64,000 nt of DNA from Elephas maximus indicus (GCF_024166365.1 NC_064826.1:22282001-22346000), one strand, 5' to 3'. Positions 1 to 11,019 are shown, counted from the stretch's first letter. The notes: generated by a model not told the origin, from the letters alone. Numbers and translations are program-made.

Positions 1-1990
1 ACTCTCATGTCTACTGTTTTATGCCCTCAAGGAATAGACCCAAGATGGTGTCAGCAACACAGCTTCCATGCACTGGGGCTGCATTTCCCTCCCAACATCT
101 CTGCTGGAGCCACCTACCAAACTCCTGGAGTCCCTCGCTCCTCCTATGGCCTCAAAATAGTGACCCAGATAACCTTTGATGTCCTTTGTGGGAACAGGAG
201 CATCACTAATGACTTAGAGACTAGCAGCATCAATCCCTGGAGAATTGAGCCTGCTAACATCTAGAGATGGGAGAAGTAAAAACAGCTTGCATAGCTGTTC
301 ACAAAAACCCCATATGCATCTCTAACTACCCTCAGTGGCTCATCCCACCCCTGCCACCACTGTCAATGCTACAAAGTCCAAGGCCCCCTACTCCCAGGCA
401 AGAACGCACCTTCAGCATCACCTCCGTAAAGGAGCCAGTTGAAGAATTGGTGAGGACACCCTTTAGAGAGAACTGGTGCTATGCAACACATACTGTTATC
501 CATGCACCCACATTCTCCCAGAGTTTTAGGGGCCACCATGGTCAGTATTTATGTCATTCTGTATGTGCATTTCTCTTTTGTAACAAGGCACACATGGCCC
601 AGGAGTTGACCTAAATCCCATGCAAGTGCCTTCTGCCTGGAATCTCTGTCTGTGGGTCTGGAAGAAGCCTTTGTGCCCTATGTCATTCACAGCTTTGGGG
701 ACACATTCTGAAGTTCCCACCTTCCATGCTTCCCATTCCCCTCAGGAGTAATGGCACTTGAGTAGGTGAACTGTGGGTCTGGGGGACCTGCATAAGAGTG
801 GCTCTGGAGTGATAGGTGGGCACAGGATGGACTCTGAGGACTTGCCATGGAAGGACACAGTGGGCCATTGGCTGTGGTTTGCCCTGCCTCAGGGCTAGTC
901 TCAGCCAGCCCCGTGCACACCTCCCTCCTCCTCTCTCCTCTGCTCATGGCCTGTGACATCACTGGCTGCTCCCAGAAGGCTGCCCTCTGCTCTTGAGCAC
1001 AGGCTGTCCTAGCTCTGGACCCCCTGGCAGGACGGAAGGAGGAGCAGAGAGTGGAAACTGTTACCAGGACCAGACCACCACCCCTAGATCCTGCAGGGGG
1101 GCTCAGGAGCCTGGCCAAAGAGACAGAGCCTGCCGCTGGAGCTCCCACCTGGTTGTCTCCACACAGGTAGCTTACCTACAGGCTCATTGTTCTGCTCCTA
1201 TGCTGTCTACTAGTCTTTGTGTGGCCAAGCCCAGCTTCTCTCCTCTGTTCTTCCTGCTACCTGGCCTCCTGCCCCTCCACCCTCTGTCCTTCTTTCCCAC
1301 CTTGTGAGCACCAGTTATTCATTAGGCAAGTTCACATGTCTGTTGGGGATTTTGTGTGATGATTGGGAGTGGGGCTTCTGTTTGTGAGTTGGGGCATGGA
1401 GAGGATTTAGATTTGGACCTGAGAGCCCACAGCTCTGGGCACTTAGGTGGACAGAGTCCTATCAAGGACTCAGGGTTTGACTGATATTCTGTACTCCTCC
1501 CCCTGTCCTGGCATAGCCCTGCACGTCCCAGCTTGACTGCCTTCTCTCCATGGCTTTGGTGGTAAACACACAAACATGAAGCAGGAGTAGGGGCAGAGAA
1601 AGAGAGCCCCAGGATTAGAAGCCAGAAATGTTGGCTTCTGGTGAGGAACTGACTCGTTTTACTCCCTGGCTGGTACCTGAATGGGGAACCCCGATTTGTG
1701 CCTCAGCTGCTTCCTTTGAAACACTGCTGCCTTCCTTCCTGACTTTCTGGAAAGATGAGAACTTCAGGGGGAGTGTATATACATCTACCTGCCAGGAAAG
1801 GAGTGAGGAAAAGCCAATTTAGCCACTGAACTTAGAAACAAAGCTCTGGCTTCCATACTCTTTGTGTACTTTCCATACTCTGTTGTTTGACCTCTGCTAG
1901 TCTCTTCTCCCCATTGCATTGTAATTTTTCGGTGTGCAAAGACCTTTTCCCTTTTCTTTTTACTTCCTTTCTTCTGAACAATCGGCAATA
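1..1990. other. PAX4 upstream flank, no gene recognised
   Basis: This is mostly unique-looking sequence of moderate GC content with no young SINE and no reading frame that resembles a known protein. The longest open frame, on the minus strand around 687-1148, is rich in Pro, Ser and Arg and shows no domain. If human order holds, it lies between PAX4 and SND1. Confidence 0.5.
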
Positions 1991-1994
1991 TACT

Positions 1995-2156
1995 CACGAC
2001 CTGGTGGCGTAGTGGTTAAGTGCTACAGCTGCTAACCAAATGGTCAGCAGTTCAAATCTGCCAGGTGCTCCTTGGAAACTCTATGGGGCAGTTCTACTGT
2101 GTCCTATAGGGTCGCTATGAATCGGAATCGACTCGACAGCAACGGGTATGGGTTTA
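1995..2156 (+). repeat. AfroSINE (full-length type)
   Basis: The tRNA-like head (CTGGTGGCGTAGTGGTTAAG) is followed by the B-box region and ends in ATCGGAATCGACTCGACAGC. A short antisense fragment of the same family, with the text GTCGAGTCGATTCC, follows at about 2172-2200. Confidence 0.9.
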
Positions 2157-2319
2157 ATACCTTATTCACTTAACCCAGTGCTGTCGAGTCGATTCCAACT
2201 TAATACTTGCAAATTAGATAACTAAGCCAAGATAGCATGGTTATTGCAGGGAAGTTCTATGAATAAACTGCTCCCTGGGGTGACCTCCAGCCCTGCTAGG
2301 GCTCCAGGGGCCAAAGGAA

Positions 2320-2400
2320 GCAGCTTAGATTCCCATTAATTGCTGATGAAAACAAGAAAGACATGGTGGCCTGTGACCTGTGTCCTTGCTGCTCAGAGAC
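2320..2400 (+). promoter_or_regulatory. Candidate PAX4 endocrine enhancer
   Basis: About 1.8 kb upstream of the PAX4 start codon, a homeodomain-type core ATTAATTG (2335-2342) lies about 30 bp from TGACCTGTGTCCT (2374-2386). The reverse complement of the latter, AGGACA-C-AGGTCA, is a DR1 site of the HNF4 type. From the literature, mouse and human PAX4 have a beta-cell enhancer about 1.9 kb upstream that binds HNF4A, HNF1A, PDX1 and a bHLH factor. The spacing and motif content fit, but the assignment is inference. Confidence 0.4.
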
Positions 2401-3445
2401 TCTCTTGTGCTCATGATGGCTTCTGTGTCTGTCAGCAGACAGCTCTTTTCTGCTTCTCATGCCCTCCCTTCAATATGCCTTCAGTAAATGCTTGTTGAAT
2501 GCAAGAATTTCAGAGAGGTAGTTCCTGAGAATGGAGACTCACTGAGAGATTTAGAACTTTTCGTAGTTAACGGGAAACAAAAACTGGAGCAAGTTAGAAG
2601 CAGCCAAGAGATGTGTCTTTCAGGGGAATCCAGGACTTCACCTGGTTCATCTCTACTTCCAGTATGTGGGACCAGAGCCTCACTGCCTGGGGCTAGAGCT
2701 GAGTCCCATGAGCCCCCTGAATTGCTCTGAAGGAAGTGGTTTGGAGAATCTACCTCAGGAGCTGCCTAATGGTGAAGGCAGAACCCTGAATTTGGGGTCT
2801 CCAGCCTCAAACCTGGGTGACTTTGGTCACTGATGCCCTCCCCTGGCTGGTTTTGGGTTTTGTCTCTATAGAGTCTGAACTCAGAAGGCAGGAACCCTGG
2901 TCCTAGTGTGCCAGCCAGGGCTGAGAAGAAGGTCTATGAAGGATCAGAGACAACAGTTATCCTTTTGGAAAAGGGAACGCCTGGGCATTTGGAAGCATCA
3001 TTCCCTTTCCATCTCTCTGACCTCTTGTCATGGATGTGTGGGAAATGAGAGCCCTCCTAACCTCCCAGCCCTTTATCTGGATATCTAGAGTGATCTAGTC
3101 CTCGGCAGGCCCTGTGATGTTTAAGTTCATCACAGAAAATCTTAAGTAAAGCCAAGGCTAATTTTCTTTACTTAGATGATCGACTGGCAACTTTTAGAAA
3201 CCTGACCCTGTATCACAAAACCCGATACCCCAAGACCATTCCAAGCCAGAGATTTCACCCAAATAACCTCCTATCATTGCAGGCTCAGCCTAAGGTGGAG
3301 AAGGGCTCCCATTCGCAGTCCTCCCGGGTAGCTCCCTGTGCTTGGGTGAGGTGGGTCGCTGGAGCATGCAGCAGGACGGTAAGAAGCCTGGGAGAAGTGG
3401 GAAGAACAGGGAGAAGTGGGGAGGGAGGAGGGACATCCTCCTAGG

Positions 3446-3624
3446 CTCCTCTTAGGAAGCCTTGGGATGTGGGAGAAGGAAAGAATATGGGGAGGGAGAA
3501 GGAAGAAGTAGATATTCTGAATGGGGGATGGGCTCATCTCTTCAAATTCTTTCCCCCTTTTGAAGGGCAGGGAATGGAATGATGATGGATTGGGGAGGGG
3601 CGGTGGAGGTGGGCATGTTTGTTT
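3446..3624 (+). repeat. Direct repeat, copy 1 (upstream of PAX4)
   Basis: About 180 bp resemble 9144-9319 in the same orientation. Shared landmarks are the TAGGAAG..CTTGGGAT start, GATATTCTGAATG, CAAATTCTTTCC, TTTTGAAGGGCAGG, TGGAATGATGATG and a terminal CATGTTTGTTT. Each copy is followed closely by an AfroSINE. I do not recognise the family. Confidence 0.7.
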
Positions 3625-3842
3625 CGTTAAGCACCGGACTAGTAACCAAAAGGCTGGCAGTTCGAACTCACCCAGAGGCACCTAGGAAGACAGGCTTGGT
3701 GATCTGTTTCTGAAGGATCACAGCCTTGAAAACCATAGGGAGTAGTTCTACTCTGCACAGATGTAGTTCCCATGAGTCGCAACTGACTCAACAGCAACTA
3801 ACAACAACAATAACAGCAGCAGCAACAACAACAACAACAACA
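3617..3842 (+). repeat. AfroSINE, long type with CAA/CAG tail
   Basis: The head is partly lost. The body contains the longer middle segment (CTTGGTGATCTGTTTCTGAA) and ends in CAACTGACTCAACAGCAAC, followed by a CAA/CAG simple tail to about 3842. Confidence 0.85.
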
Positions 3843-4174
3843 GGAGATGCTTTCATTTCCACGGTTTCATCTGCCCTTGGCCAATGTTCTAGGGAAAGCT
3901 TTTCCCAGTCACCCCTTCCCTGCACCACCCTGCTTCCCCTCTTAGATCAGGAAGGCCAGCACATATGGCCAAGGAGCTAAGATTCACTCTATGCCAACAT
4001 TCAAAGAAAATGGCATGTTTTGTGGACCCTGGAGGCAGACTTTCTGAACAGTGGAAAGCTAGCCTGGAGGAACTTGAGTAACCTTCTCCCAGGTGTGGTC
4101 CTCCATGCCACAGGCAGCGGGGAGTGGGGAGATGGGGTGTGGATGCCTCCTTTTCCTGCCCAGGGATCAGCAGC

Positions 4175-7100
4175 ATGAATCAGCTTGGGGGGCTCTTTGT
4201 GAATGGTCGGCCCCTGCCCCTGGACACCCGGCAGCAGATTGTGCGACTAGCTGTCAGTGGAATGCGGCCCTGCGACATCTCACGGAGCCTTAAGGTAGTG
4301 TGCTGGGACCTTCTGCCAGTGATGAGGACAGGCAGACAGGAAGAAGGAGTCCCTCTTAAAGCCAAAGTATGGGGCTGTTCTGGACTCTGGGGGTCTCTGG
4401 GGCCTGGGCTACTTCCTAGAAGACCCTCTTGGATGTTGGGAAGGGGAACTGCAGGCAGGCATCCAAGGGTGAGGCTGAACTCCATAGTTCTGTGGTCTGT
4501 TCCAGTAAATCTGGCTTTGCCTTGTAGCTTCCTTCTGTCGTAGAAACACTCACCTTCTACCCATCCTGCCTTACCTATTCCTGTTTCTCACCTGACCCAG
4601 GTATCTAATGGCTGTGTGAGCAAGATCCTAGGGCGTTACTATCGCACAGGTGTCTTGGAGCCCAAGGGTATTGGGGGAAGCAAGCCCAGGCTGGCTACGC
4701 CCCCTGTGGTGGCTCGAATCGCCCAGCTGAAGGGTGAGTGTCCAGCTCTCTTTGCCTGGGAAATCCAACGCCAGCTGCGTGCTGAAGGGCTTTGCACCCA
4801 GGACAAAACTCCCAGTGTAAGTGCTCCTTCTGCCACAGGGGCTGGCAAATGGGCTGTCTGGGGAGAAAAAGGTCCCTGGGTGGTGCAAATGGTTTGCCCT
4901 TGGCTACTAACCTAAAGGCTAGTGGTTTGAACTTAGTGGTGCCATGGAAGAAAGGTCTGGTGATCTGCTTCTGAAAGAGATTATAGCCAAGAAAACCCTG
5001 CGGAGCAATTCTACTCTGCAACACATGGGGTCGCCATGAGTTGGAATTGACTCAATGGCAACGGGTTTGTTTGTTTTTTGTTGTTTTGGGGAAGAATAAA
5101 ATTCCTTCTTACTTGGCACTGTGGGCAATCCAGGTTGGGAGTCAGGGCTACGGGGCTCTTTTTTGATCCAAAAGTTTCTCTCCTTAATAGTGGTGGTAAG
5201 AGAGGTAGAAGAAGAAAGCTTTAGGTGATAGAGGAGGCTGCCAGGAAAGATGTGCAGGTGGGGAGAAAGGATGGAGGAAAATATTCTCAGGATGCAACCC
5301 TGGCTGGTGCACTATCTCCTCACTCAACACCCCAACACCTCCAGGTCTCCTCCATCAACCGAGTCCTGCGAACACTACAGGAGGACCAGGGACTGCCCTG
5401 GGCACAGTATGGGCCGCCAGGTGGGTCTTGGAGCTGCCACTGAGATAAGCACAGTCAAATCTTCAGCATTTTGAGTCTTTGAAGCCCTTTATAGTCCTTT
5501 CTTGGACCATCCTCACAACATCCCAATAAGGCAGGCCTGGAAGGGAATCCTATTCTCTCTCAGTGGAAGAAAATTGAGGTTCAGAGAAGTGAAGGGACTT
5601 ACCCAAGGTCACCAAGTAGAGGTTGCAGGTCCTAGAACAGAATTCTGGTCCCCAAACCTCCAAGTTCACAAGACAGGCTGAGGAAGAGTCAGGACTAGAC
5701 TTTCCATGCCCTTCTTCTGCCTCATTCACAGCTTCTCAGAGCTTCCTTCAGGCTCTGTGGAGTCAGGCAACTGGGGTGAACCCTGCTACTTTGTCCCCCA
5801 AAGCACTAAGTATGTACCCCACCCTGATATTGATCATGTATCCCATCAAGTGCTCCTGCAGCCACCTCCAAGTACCTGTGAATGCTCCAGCCACTTGCCT
5901 CTGCTTTTATACCATGCTGTCCCCTAGCCCCGACCCCCATCCCAGGGGCTTGTGGATCACCACCACAAAGTATCACAAACCATTGCCCTCTTTGCAGTTG
6001 TTTTGGCTCCAGCTCCTCCTACTCTCCATAGTGGCTCCGAGGCTCCCCGGGGTCCTCACCCAGGGACTGGCCACCGGAATCGGACTATTTTCTCCCCAGG
6101 TCAAGCTGAGGCACTGGAAAAAGGTGCTGGGGCAGGGCACATGGTGGGTCAGAGGTGGATGTGACTGATGAAGGCAGTGACCCTGGGGCCTGGGCAAAGA
6201 CTGAGAGATGGAGGCCATGGGAGGCCCTGCACTGGGGAGGAGGGCAGTTTAGGGCTGTAGCAGCTGGGGAGTGGGCCCTGAGGGGAGACCCATGACTGCT
6301 CTTCTCCCCATGCCCTCACTCTGTGAGCCCAATCCCTGCAGAGTTCCAGCGTGGGCAGTATCCTGATTCAGTGGCCCGCGGTAAGCTGGCTGCTGCCACC
6401 TCCCTGCCTGAGGACACGGTGAGGGTGAGTGAGCTTTGTGACACAGTGTGCACAAACCACAAGGAGAGTGAGCCCATGTCAGGCAGGGCTTTGGGTTCCC
6501 GTAAGGTGGACGGGGAAGCAAGAAGGTGGGAACAGACCATGCAGAAATCAGAGGTAAGGCCTTCCTTGCCCTCTTCTGCTATTTCTCTCTTCTCTCTCTC
6601 ATCCCAAGCCTTAGAGTTGAGGGAAGGGACAGACAGCAAAGGCCAGAACAGGGAGATAGGACATCAGGTCAGGCCCAAGGAAGGGTCTTTGCTCAGAGTT
6701 CAGGCCAGAGACACCTGATGAGGGCTGGACAGCAGAGAGCACAGCCTACTCCATTGTCACTGACCTCCCTCAGGTATGGTTTTCCAACCGAAGAGCCAAA
6801 TGGCGCCGGCAAGAGAAACTCAAGTGGGAAACACAGCTGCCAGGTGATTTCTCTGCACCCTTATCCATCCATCCATCCACCCACCCACCCACCCGTCCGT
6901 CCGTCCGTCCGTCCGTCCGTCCGTCCGTCCGTCCATCCATTCACCAAACATTTATTTCGCACCTCCCTTGTGCCAGGTGCAGTAGTAAGTACTGCACTGT
7001 CCCTACTCTTATGGGCTGCACTGTCCCCAATTTACCATCCCTGGAATTTAGTCCTTCCTTTTCTATAGTTTCCATCCATCTTTTCCCACCCCCGTAAGAA

Positions 7101-8130
7101 ATTACTGCCTTTCCTAGACACTCCCTGTATCTGACCTCTCCGACTCACCATTACCCCTCCCCACCTGCCCCATCCTCTCTCTGAGTGGTTCCACTCTCAT
7201 CTTCTAGGTGCTTCACAGGGTCTAACTGGACCAGGTGTTTCCCCAGGGATCATCACTGCACAGGTACCCAGGAGGAGATGGAGTTTGTGAGCTGGGGAGA
7301 CTGAAGGACTCACTGTTTCCCCTATTCCTGGTGAAGGCCTGAGCTAGAATCCTCAACTGCCTAAGGCACCCACAATGCGCACTTCCAGAAAGAGCCATCC
7401 CTACAGCCTACTCAGGAGTTGCACAGATACAAACTGGGTTGCAGACAGATCTTGAGCCCATTCTGCTAAACAGAAGGCATCACTGGCAGCTGAGATCTCT
7501 TGATTTTTCTAGCAGTCCCCTGGAAGTGTGTCGACAGCAGCCCTGCCTACCCTGGAACCCCTTGGTCCCTCCTGCTATCAGCTGTACTGGGGGATAGCAC
7601 CAGACAGGTGTTTGACTGACACCCCACCCGAAGCCAGGCTCGAGCCCTGCTGGGGTAAGAATCCAGGCCAGGCCTTCATCCTGCAAGATATGGGAAGGAT
7701 GACTGATCTTTGACCCTCAAGAGGGCACAGATCTCTAGTTGGGATCATCAAATGAACCTTGATACAGCTCTTCTCACTCCTTGCATGGCCCTCAAAGTTG
7801 AGGAGACTGTACTCTTTGAGCAGACAGAACCACTGGCAGCCACAGAAGGAGAAAGGGGGTGGGATTGGGATTCGAGTATGTATATTCAGGGTAGGGAACC
7901 AACATCATGGCCACTCTCCCTCCAGTGGTGTTGAGGGGTGGGGGTGGGAACAACAAGTCCAGGCTCACCCTCTCTTTGTCCCTGCAGGTTGCTTGCCCAC
8001 AGAGCTGAGTTCCCTGGGTTCAGTTCGGCTTTGCCATCCTTGCCCTTCCTTTCACTGCCCCTGCTGCCAGTCTTGGTGCCCCCCAAACTCTGCTCTGTCC
8101 TGGTCTCCCACCGCTGTAGCCCTGGAATGA
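4175..8130 (+). CDS. PAX4: Paired box protein Pax-4
   Basis: PAX4 is a nuclear transcription factor needed for beta- and delta-cell fate in the endocrine pancreas; it is mainly a repressor. Nine coding exons can be joined: 4175-4294, 4601-4816, 5345-5420, 5998-6123, 6342-6424, 6774-6843, 7208-7263, 7513-7654 and 7988-8130. All have GT-AG introns and matching phases, giving 343 aa, the length I recall for human PAX4. The paired domain covers about residues 1-130 (opening [20 protein letters not shown]) and the homeodomain about 163-222, with [11 protein letters not shown] at 209-219. The chosen ATG is the family start. An acceptor at 4163 means the exon begins before it, so the longer isoform known in human, with an extra upstream coding exon, is possible. 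The C-terminal exon resembles the rodent tail rather than the human one. Introns carry an AfroSINE (4876-5068), a MIR and a CCGT tetranucleotide array. Confidence 0.96.
4876..5068 (+). repeat. AfroSINE in PAX4 intron
   Basis: It begins CCCTGGGTGGTGCAAATGG, carries the long-type middle GTCTGGTGATCTGCTTCTGA and ends GAATTGACTCAATGGCAACG. It lies in the 4817-5344 intron on the sense strand, about 60 bp after the donor. Confidence 0.9.
5475..5640 (-). repeat. MIR fragment in PAX4 intron
   Basis: Text such as TGAGGTTCAGAGAAGTGAAG and CTTACCCAAGGTCACCAAG is the reverse complement of the conserved MIR core region. Confidence 0.7.
6863..6941. repeat. (CCAT)(CCAC)(CCGT) tetranucleotide array
   Basis: A run of CCAT units passes into CCAC, then about ten CCGT units, then back to CCAT. 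It starts about 20 bp after the donor of the exon encoding the end of the PAX4 homeodomain. The CCGT part has one CpG every 4 bp, unusual in an intron that otherwise has few CpGs. Confidence 0.95.
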
Positions 8131-8345
8131 GGGAAGAGTAGAAAGGAGAAAGGGAAGGTAGAATCTAATACTGCCTGCCCAAGCAGGTCGCTGCTCCTTC
8201 CTCCTGCCTGCCATCTCGTCCTCACCTGCAGACCTCACCTGGCCCTGCCTCACTGCCCCTCCCATGCATCACTTGAGGGAATGGGCTGGAGAAGCCATGC
8301 CTGCCCACCTCTTACACTGGATGCAAGAGGACTCCTCTCCTCAGT

Positions 8346-8351
8346 AATAAA
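8346..8351 (+). terminator. PAX4 poly(A) signal
   Basis: A canonical AATAAA lies 216 bp after the PAX4 stop codon and is followed within 15 bp by a T-rich stretch. It gives a short 3' UTR. Confidence 0.75.
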
Positions 8352-8460
8352 ACTTCTTTTTTAATTAGCAGAGTTCCTGTTGTCTACCAAGTGTTTCTCA
8401 CAAGCACCCATACACCTACCCCTCTATTTCACATTTGTAAACAGTTTGCCACGTTGCACT

Positions 8461-8494
8461 CTGTCATCTATGTATCTATCTATGTATCTACGTA

Positions 8495-8529
<35 letters not shown>

Positions 8530-8530
8530 A
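8461..8530. repeat. (TATC)n/(TC)n microsatellite, left part
   Basis: TATC and TC units run to the edge of an AfroSINE. TATC-type repeats resume at about 8700 on the other side. Confidence 0.9.
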
Positions 8531-8680
8531 CTGGAGCCCTCGTGGCGCAGTGGTTAAGAGCTTGGGTACTAACCAAAAAGGTCAGCAGTTCGAATCCACC
8601 AACTGCTCCTTGAAAACCCTAAGGGGCAGTCTACTCTGTCCTGTTGGGTCACTATGAGTAGGAACTGACTCAACAGCAAC
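8531..8680 (+). repeat. AfroSINE within a TATC microsatellite
   Basis: The head GGAGCCCTCGTGGCGCAGTG follows directly on the (CTAT)n tract. The tail ends at GGAACTGACTCAACAGCAAC. Confidence 0.92.
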
Positions 8681-8699
8681 AGATTTGTTATTTTTTGTT

Positions 8700-8815
8700 T
8701 CAATCTACCTATCTGGAGTATCTATCTGGCTATCTATCTGGCTATCTATCTATCAGCTATCTATATACCACCTATCTATGAATCTATCTATCTACGAGCT
8801 ATCTACTTTGGTGTG
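8700..8815. repeat. (TATC)n microsatellite, right part
   Basis: This is an imperfect TATC/TATG array interrupted by TGGAG, TGGC and CAGC variants. It is probably the other half of the 8461-8530 array. Confidence 0.85.
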
Positions 8816-9143
8816 TGGGTGCTCATATACCCACACAAACATACACACTGACATTACATCATCCACTTCACCCCTAAGTCCTTCAGCATGCATCTCCAAA
8901 AATTAGGACTTTGTCATACATAATCACAATACCATTACAACATCTAAGAAAGTTTACAATAATGCCTTAATCTAAGAAAATAGACAATAATTCCATAATT
9001 GCGTATGCATTTTTCTGTAACAACAAATGCCATTTTCATATTCTTTTCAATTATGCATGCCCCTGGGGCATGTATTCTTGGTTATCCTTGGAAGCAAGTT
9101 TCATATCTTCTCAGTTGTGTCTCTTTGCAGAGAAAGCTCTAGA

Positions 9144-9319
9144 CTCCTCCTAGGAAGTCTTGGGATATAAGAGCAGGGAGGAGTATGGAGAAAAGGGAAT
9201 GAAGAAGAGGATATTCTGAATGAAGGATGGGCCCATCTCTCCAAATTCTTTCCTTCTTTTGAAGGGCAGGAGATGGAATGATGATGTGCAAGGTGCGGCG
9301 GGGGTAGACATGTTTGTTT
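9144..9319 (+). repeat. Direct repeat, copy 2 (downstream of PAX4)
   Basis: This is the partner of 3446-3624, in the same orientation about 5.7 kb away, and similar over its whole length. It ends at CATGTTTGTTTT and is followed by an AfroSINE from 9338. Confidence 0.7.
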
Positions 9320-9337
9320 TATTCCCATCGAGGGCAG

Positions 9338-9492
9338 GTACAGGAGCTCTGCGGGAGCAGTGGTTAAAAGCTGAGCTGCTAACCAAAAGGTCAGCAGTTT
9401 GAATCCACTGGCTGTTTCTTGGAAACCCTATGGGGCAGATCTACTCTGGCCTATAGGGTCAGAATTGACTTGACAGCAGTGGGTTTGGCTTT
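9338..9492 (+). repeat. AfroSINE
   Basis: The head has drifted (GGAGCTCTGCGGGAGCAGTG). The body holds CTAACCAAAAGGTCAGCAGT and the end is GAATTGACTTGACAGCAG. Confidence 0.9.
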
Positions 9493-9525
9493 CTGTCCTT
9501 CAAAAAGTCTATCATCACATACTCT

Positions 9526-9722
9526 AGAGCTGTGCTGTTCAATAGAGTGGCCACCAACCACTGAGTCTATTTAAGCATATGAAACTGAATAAAATTAACA
9601 GGCCAGTTCCTCTTTCCCACTAGACACATTTTAAATGCTCAAAAATCGTGTGAGGTTGGTGGCTACTGTACTAAGAGCAGTAAAGATTATATAACATTTC
9701 CACCATCGCAGAAAATTCTAAG
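9526..9722. mobile_element. MER5A-like hAT MITE
   Basis: CTGTGCTGTTCAATAGAGTG at the left, TGGTGGCTACTGTACTAAG in the middle and CATTTCCACCATCGCAGAAA at the right match the MER5A (hAT-Charlie non-autonomous) layout as I remember it. The copy is old and diverged. Confidence 0.7.
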
Positions 9723-9754
9723 GGATGGGGCAGCTGTAGAGTGAAATTCCAAGG

Positions 9755-9965
9755 GTAATCAAGCACACCCAGCCCGTCCTGCCTTTTCTACTCCCAAACT
9801 GGAGGTCTTGCTAGAGAAATGGGTGAGGTTTTGTGAGGTGATTATCTGCACAGCGCCGTCTGATAATAAGCCAATCACTTCGGCAACAGGACTAATGCTG
9901 GCAACAGAAAGAGCTGTCTCAGCTGAGGCCCCCTGGCTGAGTACATTCAAGCAGAGGATGGATGG
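9755..9965. other. Repeat-free block between PAX4 and FSCN3, possible regulatory element
   Basis: No repeat is recognised. It contains GATTATC and TGATAA (GATA-type sites), a CCAATCAC box and ACTAATGC within about 60 bp. Conservation cannot be judged from one sequence. Confidence 0.3.
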
Positions 9966-9999
9966 CCACGTGTGGGGGACAGGGCAAGTGTGAGCATGT

Positions 10000-10745
10000 G
10001 TGTGCAGCACCTGAGTGTGTGCATGTACTTATGGAATGCTGTGGAAAAGAGTCTGCATCAAATGACCCCTCTCCACCAGCTCCCATTTCCCTGCAGAATG
10101 TATTCCATCCCACGTTTGACCTGTTCTTAACATTCCCTAGCAAAGGAGATGCCCCAGTCTCTCATGTTTTCAATACTTACTTACTGGGTTAAAAAATCAA
10201 TTCTTTTGTATCTACTTACAGAAACCTAAGGTCATTTTCCTCTATGCAAAATAAATCTCTAATGTTCTGGTCTCAACATTCTCTTTTCAACAGAATTAAA
10301 AACCAGGAATTCGTGGTATGGTGCAATTTTTCCAAAGTAGGGGACAGGCATCATGTTGGCATTTAAGAACATTTTAGGAGACTTGTGGAGACTGCTTTAA
10401 ATAATGTTGAGTCAGAAGTGAGAAAATGATTCCCTTTCCTATGCCCTTTCAGTACTGATTGCATCAAGGAGAAAGCTTCATTTTGGTCCTAATCTTGAGC
10501 ACCTCTGTAACAGATGTTAATCTCCTTTTTTAACAAACGGTAGAGGAGTTTCAGCCTCTGAACCTCGGGCAGGGAGGGAAAGTCTAACTAGAATTTGAGA
10601 ATATATAGTCTTGTTCTCATTGTATTTATCATTGTAGTCAATTTCTATTAATGGTAAGTGGTTTTAGTTTTCCATTTATGAGAATGATAAAAATATTTAT
10701 TTCTAAATAAATGCAGTTAAGAGTCTATGATGATAAAAATATTAA
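10000..10745. other. Intergenic, nothing recognised
   Basis: This is AT-rich unique-looking sequence, with AATAAAT- and ATTTATTT-type runs near 10690-10720. I see no gene, no RNA gene and no clear repeat. Confidence 0.4.
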
Positions 10746-10752
10746 TAGGGCA

Positions 10753-10920
10753 GATCCAAAAAATCCCAAACCCATTGCCATCTCATAGCAACCCTATGGG
10801 ACAGAGTAGAACTGCCCCATAGGGTTTCCAAGGAGCGGCTGGTGGATTCGAACTGGCCTTTTTCTCTGACCTTTTGGTTGGCAGCCAAATGCTTAACTGC
10901 TGTGCCACCATGGCTCCTAC
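10753..10920 (-). repeat. AfroSINE
   Basis: Antisense copy. It reads CCCAAACCCATTGCCATCTC, then GGACAGAGTAGAACTGCCCC, and ends GTGCCACCATGGCTCCT (reverse complement of the SINE head). Confidence 0.92.
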
Positions 10921-11019
10921 TAGGTAGATAAAGGCCAGAGTCATAAAAATAGTGCAAGAATGACAGACATTTTGGAAGCTCTGCTTTGGTGGAAAGAATG
11001 GTGGATATAAGAGAAGAAT

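Noticed and set aside
687-1148. 153-codon open frame on the minus strand
   Set aside because: Low-complexity Pro/Ser/Arg composition with no domain, start context or exon structure.
6863-6941. CRISPR-like direct repeats
   Set aside because: This is a simple tetranucleotide microsatellite in a vertebrate intron, with no spacers.
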